From UBA8752 sp049610565 (GTDB taxonomy: Bacteria; Bacteroidota; Bacteroidia; Flavobacteriales_D; Sanyastnellaceae), in assembly GCA_049610565.1 (NCBI GenBank), contig JBMYZR010000049.1, forward strand, positions 1-16,808: a stretch of DNA of 16,808 bases, in the 5' to 3' direction. Below, piece after piece: positions 6,628-12,413 of the stretch; position 1 is the first letter of the stretch, and each line of letters begins with the position of its first letter. The notes beneath the pieces are model-generated. The model was not told the DNA's origin. It did no database searches and was given only the letters and a program-made list of their open reading frames with translations. The position numbers were made by a program, and so were the translations under genes.

Positions 6628-8183
6628 CGGATGCCGGACTCTCCATGCTGGGCCTCGTTCATCTTGCTGAACCAAGTGAACGCTGCCCGTCCGACCACGT
6701 GGTCCTCAGGCACGAAGCCCCAGTACCGGCTGTCGGCCGAGCTGTGGCGGTTGTCGCCCATCAGCCAGTAGTAGCCCTGCTCGAAGGTGTACTCCGTGGC
6801 GGGCTGGCCATCCAGCAACACCTGGCCATCCCGCTCTGCGAGCACATGCCCCTCATAAGCGGTGATGACCCGCCGATAGAGGGCCACATTCCGGGGGGTC
6901 AACTCAATGGTCTCCCCAGCTGCGGGCAGGTGAATCGGACCGTAGTTGTCGAGGTCCCAGCTCGCGAAGTCGAATTTGTTGGTGTTGGGGTACATGTCCA
7001 GCGTCCCGCGGCGGGCGGCTGAGTCGTAGATCTCCACTTCCTCGACCAGATCCTGCTCGACCAGCGTGCGGGCCTCGTCTTCCCGCAGCGCCATGAACAC
7101 GCGGCCTCCCGGCGCCTGGCCCTGGATGTCGATGTCGGTCAGGCCGAAGCGCTCTTTGAGGACCCGCAGGTCCGCTTCCCGCTTCAACTTGACCATGTAG
7201 TTGAACTGAAGGCCCGGGGGTGAATCCACCACCTCCCCGTCGATGACGAGCTGACGGTTGACGATGGACAGGTCTTCGCCCGGCAATCCCACACACCGCT
7301 TCACATAGTGCTCCTTCTTGTCGACAGGACGGTCCTTGATGCCATGGGTGCGCTGCCATTCCTTCCTGGCCATGGCGTCAAACCGGGGCTTGTCCGCCTC
7401 GTAGGCCACGGCATCGCCGCCGGCAAATCCAATGGCCCGCTGACGCAACAAGGCATGGTAGTCGTGTCCGGCCAGATAGCTGTCCACCACCACGGTGTCG
7501 CCATTCGGGAAGTTGAACACCACCGCATCATAGCGGTCCACATCGCCAAATCCCGGAAGGCGGGTGTAGGGGATGGACACCCAGTCCAGGTAGCTCGATC
7601 GCAGGTGGGTGCGTGGGATGGCGTTGTGGACGAAGGGCAGGGACAGGGGCGTCTCCGGCACCCGGGGGCCGTAGCTCATTTTGCTGACCACCAAGTAGTC
7701 TCCGACGAGCATGCTGTCCTCCATGGAAGCGGTCGGGATGGTGAATGCCTCGAAGACATAGCCACGAATCAGGGACGCCACGACTGTGGCCCAGAGGATG
7801 GCCTCGCTCCACTCGCGGGCCGTGCTCTTCTTGACCTTCTCCCAATCCCGCGGACCGACGAATTCGTCCGAGATGGCGTAGGCCAACCACGGCATGCCGA
7901 GCCAGGGCAACGCCCCCGTGAACCACTGTTCAGCCGTGCTCCGTTTGCCGAAGGCAATGCCCGTCTCCACGTGGAGGATGGAGATCATGATCAAATTCGG
8001 ACCGGGAAAGAGCAAGGGAAGAAGCCAGTGCTTCGGGCGCTTCAGCATCCCGAGCCAGACCCAGTAGTTGAAACCGGGAATGGCACCATGCCAGGCCGTC
8101 AGCCCCGCCCGTTGGAAAAGCCGGGGCAAGGTGGCCATGTGGAGGACGGGAAGGATCGCGAGGAGAAGGAGGGGGAGGTTCAT
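6597..8183 (-). CDS. lepB: Signal peptidase I, long Bacteroidota type
   Basis: LepB removes signal peptides from exported proteins at the outer face of the inner membrane. The protein is 528 residues, longer than proteobacterial LepB, as is usual in Bacteroidota. Residues 1-105 contain several membrane segments resembling a DUF5684-type region (AWHGAIPGFNYWVWLGML). A further membrane helix (125-142) precedes the catalytic part. The serine/lysine dyad is visible: S153 in TIPTASMEDSM and K295 in HYVKRCVGLPGEDL. The box YYWLMGDNRHSSADSRYWGF and VVGRAAFTWFSKM closes the fold. A long insert (about residues 305-460) separates the Lys box from that last box. The ATG lies 27 bp after dapB in the same operon and overlaps the wbqC-like start at its 3' end. 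Inserts of this kind are common in the phylum, so the length itself is not odd. Confidence 0.96.
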   Translation of the reverse strand: MNLPLLLLAILPVLHMATLPRLFQRAGLTAWHGAIPGFNYWVWLGMLKRPKHWLLPLLFPGPNLIMISILHVETGIAFGKRSTAEQWFTGALPWLGMPWLAYAISDEFVGPRDWEKVKKSTAREWSEAILWATVVASLIRGYVFEAFTIPTASMEDSMLVGDYLVVSKMSYGPRVPETPLSLPFVHNAIPRTHLRSSYLDWVSIPYTRLPGFGDVDRYDAVVFNFPNGDTVVVDSYLAGHDYHALLRQRAIGFAGGDAVAYEADKPRFDAMARKEWQRTHGIKDRPVDKKEHYVKRCVGLPGEDLSIVNRQLVIDGEVVDSPPGLQFNYMVKLKREADLRVLKERFGLTDIDIQGQAPGGRVFMALREDEARTLVEQDLVEEVEIYDSAARRGTLDMYPNTNKFDFASWDLDNYGPIHLPAAGETIELTPRNVALYRRVITAYEGHVLAERDGQVLLDGQPATEYTFEQGYYWLMGDNRHSSADSRYWGFVPEDHVVGRAAFTWFSKMNEAQHGESGIRWDRMFKSVR

Positions 8184-8210
8184 TCGTCCGGAACTACAGG
8201 AGGTGCAATA

Positions 8211-8897
8211 TCAACCCCAAACGTCCTCCATGCTGAAAATCTTCGTGAAGGGACCGGGGTGACGGGCCAGCCATTCAGCGGCCATCACCGCACCGCGCGC
8301 AAATCCTGAGCGGTCCTTGGCTGCATGCTCGATGGAAATGAGGTCCACCGGCCCCTCCCAGGTCACCCGGTGCGTGCCCGGAACGCCGGGCATGCGGGCG
8401 GCATCAATCGGCGGCAGGGTTCCGGTCAACCCGCGGACATCGTCGGCGATCGCCAACGCGGTGCCGCTCGGCGCATCGACCTTGCCCGTGTGGTGGGTCT
8501 CGGTGACCGCGGCTTCGAATTCATGGCCTTGCATCGTGCGCGCCACCTGGGCCAATGCCTTGCGGAACAGGTGAACCCCCACCGAGAAGTTGGGCGCCCA
8601 GACGGCGCCGTGCCCCGCTTCCCGCGTGGCGGCCTGCACCCGGTCAAAATGATGGGCCCAGCCTGTGGTTCCGCTGACGAGCAACAGCCCCCGTTCCCGG
8701 CACGCCGCAAACACGTCGGGCGCCGATTCGGGCAACGTGAAATCGATGGCGACATCCGCCTCCGGCCAATTCCCCTCGGCCAACGCCTGACGCCCCCAGA
8801 TCCCGACCACGGTGTGCCCCCGCTCCTGGGCGCAGGCCTCCACGGCCCGCCCCATTCGCCCTCGCCCAAGAATGAGGATGTTCAACGGCTGGCTCAT
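8211..8897 (-). CDS. dapB: 4-hydroxy-tetrahydrodipicolinate reductase
   Basis: DapB reduces the dihydrodipicolinate precursor with NAD(P)H in the lysine/meso-diaminopimelate pathway, feeding both lysine and peptidoglycan synthesis. The 228-residue length suits the shorter Bacteroidota form. The Rossmann loop GRGRMGRA (11-18), the nicotinamide-side loop SGTTGW (75-80), PNFSVGVHLF (102-111), and the signature ETHHTGKVDAPSGTALAI (133-150), carrying the catalytic His and Lys, are all present. RVTWEGPVDLISIEHAAKDRSGFARGA follows near the C-terminus (split at 177 and 190), where the family usually reads H-x(3)-SR. The ATG overlaps the DUF5683 gene's stop as ATGA, a sign of translational coupling. 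Placement between parB and lepB is a recurring order in Bacteroidota, from memory of the phylum. Confidence 0.95.
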   Translation of the reverse strand: MSQPLNILILGRGRMGRAVEACAQERGHTVVGIWGRQALAEGNWPEADVAIDFTLPESAPDVFAACRERGLLLVSGTTGWAHHFDRVQAATREAGHGAVWAPNFSVGVHLFRKALAQVARTMQGHEFEAAVTETHHTGKVDAPSGTALAIADDVRGLTGTLPPIDAARMPGVPGTHRVTWEGPVDLISIEHAAKDRSGFARGAVMAAEWLARHPGPFTKIFSMEDVWG

Positions 8898-9415
8898 CGC
8901 GTCGGATTGGATTTGCGCACGACGGGGCGTGACAGTCGGATGCCGACCGTGGGGCCGACACCGGGACACCACCCCAGGTCTTCGGACACATCGAAGCCCA
9001 ACAGATGGGCATCCACATGAGCGTCCACCACTTGGGCGCCCCACAGCAGGACAAACGTCAAGACGCTTTGCTCGAGGTTGGTCCGGTGAAAGTCCCGGGC
9101 GGCGAGCACATCCGAGGTGCTCAGGTTCGTTTCGTACACCGTCGTGGGATCCTCATCGGTCAGCGCCACATAGCCATCGCGATACCCCTTGTACAATGCG
9201 CCTTCCGTCTGGATGTAGTACCCGCTTGCCCCGAGCGCACCATAAATGAGGGGCACCTTCCACCACTTGCCGTTGTTGACCTGACCCCATCCGGGCAGGA
9301 CGGCACTGTGCCAGGTCGTGCGTGCAATGCGCTCCTGTTCCGCCTCGTCCTGTGCCTTGAGCGTGGCCCCGTGCGACATCAGCACACAGGCGAGGAGCAG
9401 GGGAAGGGCCTTCAT
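8894..9415 (-). CDS. DUF5683 domain-containing membrane protein
   Basis: This 173-residue protein has a signal peptide (residues 1-22, cleaved after LKA or nearby). The family motif WHSAVLPGWGQVNNGKWWKVPLIYG (35-59, given here as a span with key PGWGQ and NGKWWK) is followed by a membrane segment (55-68), and a second hydrophobic stretch lies at 118-130 before DAHVDAHLLGFDVS. These features match DUF5683, a Bacteroidota family of unknown function often found beside parB and dapB. The ATG at 9415 gives the signal peptide and lies 10 bp after the parB stop. The last residues read PGVGPTVGIRLSRPVV, like a short beta-barrel-type strand, which is only a suggestion. Topology would place most of it in the inner membrane or periplasm. 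Confidence 0.85.
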   Translation of the reverse strand: MKALPLLLACVLMSHGATLKAQDEAEQERIARTTWHSAVLPGWGQVNNGKWWKVPLIYGALGASGYYIQTEGALYKGYRDGYVALTDEDPTTVYETNLSTSDVLAARDFHRTNLEQSVLTFVLLWGAQVVDAHVDAHLLGFDVSEDLGWCPGVGPTVGIRLSRPVVRKSNPTR

Positions 9416-9425
9416 GCAGGAAGGG

Positions 9426-10361
9426 TCACTGCGCACCGAGTTCGTCCAGGAGCTGCCGCAGGTCGTCCGCGTCCTGGAAGTACAGCTCAATCCGGCCTGC
9501 GCCATCGCTGCGCACCTTCATGTCCAGCGACCGACCCACAAACCGGCTTCGCAGGTGCATCCGCATGGTCTGCATCTGCAGGCTCAAGGTGGATCCGGCC
9601 ACCTTCTTGGTCGGCTTGCGCCCGACAATGTCGCTGGCCTCCCGCTCAGTCTGGCGGACATTGAGCCCCTTGTCGAGGATGCGCCGGTAGAGCGCCTTCT
9701 GGTTCTTCGGTTCCTGCAACCCGGCCAAAACCCGGGCATGGCCGAAGCTCAGGTGCCCGGCAGCGACCGATTGCTGGATGTTGGCCGGCAACCCCAACAG
9801 GCGGATGTAGTTGGAGACGGTGGAGCGTTGCTTTCCGACGCGGGAGGCCAATTCCTCCTGGGTCAAGGCACACTCCTCCATGAGGCGCTTGAAGCTGATG
9901 GCCACCTCGATGGCATCGAGGTCTTCCCGCTGGATGTTCTCCACCAGGGCCATCTCCAGCATCTCCTGGTCGTTGGCCTCGCGGACGTAGGCGGGAACCC
10001 GGTCCAGTCCGGCGAGTTGCGACGCCCGGAACCGGCGCTCCCCCGAGATGAGCTGGTATTTCGCCGCGCTCATGCGGCGCACCGTCAACGGCTGGATGAT
10101 CCCGAGAGTGCGGATGCTGTCTGCCAGCTCGTTGAGCGCAAAGGGCTCGAACGTGCGGCGGGGCTGGTCCGGGTTGGCGTCGATGGCGCTGATGGGCAGC
10201 ATGGCCACGCGGCCCGCCATGTCCACCGCCGCTTCGGAGACGGTGCTCGGTTTCGCTTTTGCTTTGGTGGAAGACACCGATTGTTGGCCGGCTTGTTGGG
10301 CTTCCAACAAGGCGCCGAGACCGCGCCCGAGGGCCGGCTTCTTGTTTCCCTTCTTCGCCAT
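9426..10361 (-). CDS. parB: Chromosome partitioning protein ParB (Spo0J family CTPase)
   Basis: ParB binds parS near oriC and spreads as a CTP-dependent clamp, giving ParA its cargo. The 311-residue protein has a basic N-terminal tail with KPALGRGLGALL (8-19), the ParA-stimulating peptide. Then come NPDQPRRTF (63-71), GIIQPLTVRR (87-96), the CTP-binding GERRFRA motif (107-113), and ENIQREDLDAIE (141-152). A helix-turn-helix follows (LTQEELASRVGKQRSTVSNYIRLL, about 166-189, with SFGHARVLAGL just after). The C-terminal ~50 residues would be the dimerisation domain; there RIELYFQDADDLRQLLDEL is visible. It starts 10 bp after parA. No perfect copy of the common parS 16-mer was found in the window. 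Confidence 0.97.
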   Translation of the reverse strand: MAKKGNKKPALGRGLGALLEAQQAGQQSVSSTKAKAKPSTVSEAAVDMAGRVAMLPISAIDANPDQPRRTFEPFALNELADSIRTLGIIQPLTVRRMSAAKYQLISGERRFRASQLAGLDRVPAYVREANDQEMLEMALVENIQREDLDAIEVAISFKRLMEECALTQEELASRVGKQRSTVSNYIRLLGLPANIQQSVAAGHLSFGHARVLAGLQEPKNQKALYRRILDKGLNVRQTEREASDIVGRKPTKKVAGSTLSLQMQTMRMHLRSRFVGRSLDMKVRSDGAGRIELYFQDADDLRQLLDELGAQ

Positions 10362-10371
10362 GGCGGGGGGC

Positions 10372-11208
10372 TCAGTTCAGGTTGGACTCGATGCCCATCG
10401 CACCATCCGCATCGAGGAACTTCTCGGCGTTGGGCACCTTGGTGAGGTCGTTCTTCTGGAGAATCTCCCGGGCGAGATTAAGGTAATTGATCGCCCCTTT
10501 GCAGGTGGCGTCGTGCATGACGATCGTCTCTCCGTGGCTGGGCGCCTCACCGAGGCGGGTGTTGCGGTGGATGAGCGTGTCGAACACAAGCTCGCGGAAG
10601 TGCATGCGGACCTCTTCGACCACCTGATTGGACAGGCGGAGACGGGTATCGTACATGGTGAGGAGAATGCCTTCGATGGACAATTCGGGGTTGAGTCCGC
10701 CCTGGACGATTTTGACCGTGTTGAGCAGTTTGCCCAATCCCTCCAGGGCGAAGTACTCGCATTGGACGGGGATGACCACACTGTCCGCTGCGGTGAGCGC
10801 ATTGAGCGTGATCAGACCGAGGGAGGGCGAGCAATCGATGAGGATGAAGTCGAAGTCATCGCGGAGCGGTTCCAAGGCGGCCCGCATGCGGCTTTCCCGC
10901 TCCTGTTCGCTGATGAGCTCGATCTCGGCACCGACCAGGTCGATGTGCGACGGCAACAGCCACAGGTTGGGGTTGCTGGTTTCGATGATGGATCCGCGGG
11001 CGTCCAGCCCCTCCACCAGACACTGGTAGGTGCCGGCCGTGACCGCCTTGGGGTCCACGCCAACACCGGAACTGCTGTTGGCCTGAGGATCCGCATCCAC
11101 GAGGAGGGTGCGGTACTCCAATGCGCCGAGGCTGGCTCCGAGGTTGATCGCGGTCGTCGTCTTGCCGACGCCGCCTTTCTGGTTCGCTATGGCGATGATC
11201 TTGCCCAT
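10372..11208 (-). CDS. parA: Chromosome partitioning ATPase ParA (Soj)
   Basis: ParA is the ATPase that binds nucleoid DNA non-specifically and drives origin segregation with ParB. The deviant Walker A box KGGVGKTT with the signature lysine is at 11-18, Walker A' LLVDADPQAN at 35-44, Walker B FILIDCSPSLG at 121-131, and IPVQCEYFALEGLGKLL at 146-162. HRNTRLGEAPSHGETI (214-229) is the usual C-terminal box. At 278 residues it is slightly longer than typical Soj (about 255), with a C-terminal extension rich in charged residues. The ATG lies 2 bp after the metallo-beta-lactamase gene's stop, so it is probably translated from the same transcript. Confidence 0.97.
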   Translation of the reverse strand: MGKIIAIANQKGGVGKTTTAINLGASLGALEYRTLLVDADPQANSSSGVGVDPKAVTAGTYQCLVEGLDARGSIIETSNPNLWLLPSHIDLVGAEIELISEQERESRMRAALEPLRDDFDFILIDCSPSLGLITLNALTAADSVVIPVQCEYFALEGLGKLLNTVKIVQGGLNPELSIEGILLTMYDTRLRLSNQVVEEVRMHFRELVFDTLIHRNTRLGEAPSHGETIVMHDATCKGAINYLNLAREILQKNDLTKVPNAEKFLDADGAMGIESNLN

Positions 11209-11210
11209 GT

Positions 11211-11909
11211 TCAGAAGGGAATGTCCAACGTGTCACCCACGTCGGGAAGATGAAGCTGGCCTCCGGCATCCTTTGCGGTGCGGATGGCCTCCTCCCGGTC
11301 GATTTCGATGGGAGGGAAGGTGTCGTAATGCATGCCGACCACCTGACGGCAGTCCAGCATGTCCATGGCCGCGGGGAGGTCCGCGTATCCCATGGTGAAG
11401 GTGCCCCCGATCGGCAACAAAGCCACATCGGGCGTCCACATCCGACCGATCAGGTCAAACTCGACCGACAAGGCGGTGTCGCCCGCATGGTAGACCGAGT
11501 GCACACCGTCGGACAGCAGATAGCCACAGGCCACACCGCCAGGACTGCCGTCGGGCAGGGTGGAGGAGTGGACCGCCCCCACGGTGCGGATGTGCACGGT
11601 GCCGTCTGCTCCCTCCAGCGAGAAGGTGGCGCCTGGGTTGATGGCCCGGATGGACTCCACCCCCTTGGCGGAAAACCACATGGCCGTCTCGTAGGGCGCA
11701 ATCAATTCTGCGCCGGACGCCTTGGCGATGGACTCCGCATCGGCCACATGGTCTTCGTGACCGTGGGTCAACAGAATGTGCGTGGGGGTCAGGGAATCGG
11801 CGTCAATGGCCATGGCTGCTGCGTTGGGGCGGATGAACGGATCCACCAGGATTCGGAGGCCTTGGGCCTGAATCAAGAAGCAACTATGACCACAGAATTG
11901 GAGGCGCAT
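11211..11909 (-). CDS. UPF0173 metal-dependent hydrolase (metallo-beta-lactamase fold)
   Basis: The 232-residue protein shows the UlaG-like metallo-beta-lactamase fold. Visible motifs are CGHSCFLIQ (6-14), LVDPFI (21-26), the metal box LTHGHEDHVADA (47-58), H114 in AVHSS, D144 in YHAGDTAL, IGGTFTMGYADLPAA (167-181) and H194 in GMHYDTFPPI. That pattern identifies the UPF0173 family; the substrate is unknown. It is the first gene of the partition operon and ends 2 bp before parA. A perfect TATATTTG element lies 10 nt upstream of the ATG and a perfect DnaA box about 48 nt upstream. Its place ahead of parAB may be local; I cannot tell how widely the pairing is conserved. Confidence 0.9.
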   Translation of the reverse strand: MRLQFCGHSCFLIQAQGLRILVDPFIRPNAAAMAIDADSLTPTHILLTHGHEDHVADAESIAKASGAELIAPYETAMWFSAKGVESIRAINPGATFSLEGADGTVHIRTVGAVHSSTLPDGSPGGVACGYLLSDGVHSVYHAGDTALSVEFDLIGRMWTPDVALLPIGGTFTMGYADLPAAMDMLDCRQVVGMHYDTFPPIEIDREEAIRTAKDAGGQLHLPDVGDTLDIPF

Positions 11910-11919
11910 GGGAGGGAAT

Positions 11920-11927
11920 CAAATATA
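11920..11927 (-). promoter_or_regulatory. -7 promoter element of the UPF0173-parAB operon
   Basis: The reverse strand reads TATATTTG, a perfect match to TAnnTTTG. It sits 10 nt upstream of the ATG, which implies a leader of only a few nucleotides. No TTG -33 box is visible at the usual spacing. The region between this element and the DnaA box is GC-rich (about 29 bp). Confidence 0.55.
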
Positions 11928-11956
11928 GCCGGACCCCTTCCCGGGCGCCGATGGAA

Positions 11957-11965
11957 TTATCCACA
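11957..11965 (+). promoter_or_regulatory. Perfect DnaA box TTATCCACA upstream of the partition operon
   Basis: TTATCCACA is the canonical high-affinity DnaA box. It lies 48 bp from the UPF0173 start codon and 29 bp upstream of its -7 element, in an 87-bp intergenic gap. It is the only exact match to this nine-mer that I found in the window. One box cannot define an origin, but its intergenic position next to a promoter fits a DnaA-responsive regulatory site. Confidence 0.5.
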
Positions 11966-11966
11966 C

Positions 11967-11994
11967 GGAACCCCCGTTCCTTCAAGTCGGAAGG
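11967..11994. repeat. Two overlapping, mutually exclusive hairpins between the Pur-alpha-like gene and the partition operon
   Basis: GGAAC-CCCC-GTTCC (11967-11980) and CCTTC-AAGTCG-GAAGG (11979-11994) are both perfect 5-bp stems and share two bases, so only one can form at a time. They follow the Pur-alpha-like stop codon directly. Neither is followed by a T-run on the minus strand, so they are weak terminator candidates, or part of the control region beside the DnaA box. Confidence 0.4.
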
Positions 11995-11996
11995 GC

Positions 11997-12368
11997 TCAC
12001 AAATCCTCGAACCGAACGTCGCCTTCCTCGGCTTTCGTGCCCTCCTCCCGGCTGGGACCATGGTGCTCGGCGGATTGGTATTCTCCCGTCCCCTGCAACT
12101 CCGCGATTTTCTCCAGGCTGTCCCGCAGCCCGTCGCTGAATTTCTCGAAGTCTTCTTTGTACAGGAACAGCTTGTGCTTGCTGTAGGTGACCTCCCCGGA
12201 AGCGTGATTCTGGCGCTTGCTCTCGGTGATGGTGAGGTAGAGGTCCTTGGCGCGTGTCGCGCGGATGTCAAAGAAATACGTCCGCTTTCCGGCCTTCACC
12301 GAAAACGTGTGGACGTCCTCCTCACGACGGTCACCCCGTCCCCAATCCTGCTTGCGATCACCGTACAT
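11997..12368 (-). CDS. Pur-alpha-like DNA/RNA-binding protein (DUF3276)
   Basis: This 123-residue protein has the single PUR repeat typical of the Bacteroidota DUF3276 family. An N-terminal charged stretch (DRKQDWGRGDRREED, 4-18) precedes HTFSVKAGKRTYFFDIRAT (20-38), KDLYLTITESKRQ (41-53) and KHKLFLYKEDFEKFSDGL (64-81). The acidic tail (100-123) is not part of the fold. PUR proteins bind single-stranded nucleic acid; the Borrelia relative is a nucleic-acid-binding regulator. The target here is unknown. The ATG at 12368 is the first ATG; AGGAG lies only 2 nt upstream, closer than a working Shine-Dalgarno. It follows the PKD protein gene by 45 bp. A one-mismatch -7 element (TACCTTTT, 12388-12395) could give it its own promoter. 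Confidence 0.87.
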   Translation of the reverse strand: MYGDRKQDWGRGDRREEDVHTFSVKAGKRTYFFDIRATRAKDLYLTITESKRQNHASGEVTYSKHKLFLYKEDFEKFSDGLRDSLEKIAELQGTGEYQSAEHHGPSREEGTKAEEGDVRFEDL

Positions 12369-12413
12369 GTCTCCTGTTTGTTTGGAGAAAAGGTAAGGCA
12401 ATCCTGAGCGGAT

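Noticed and set aside
9318..12407. Several long plus-strand frames (for example 9318-10445, 10048-11253, 11250-12407) opposite parB, parA and the UPF0173 gene
   Set aside because: They overlap one another and well-identified minus-strand genes, and show no motifs of their own.
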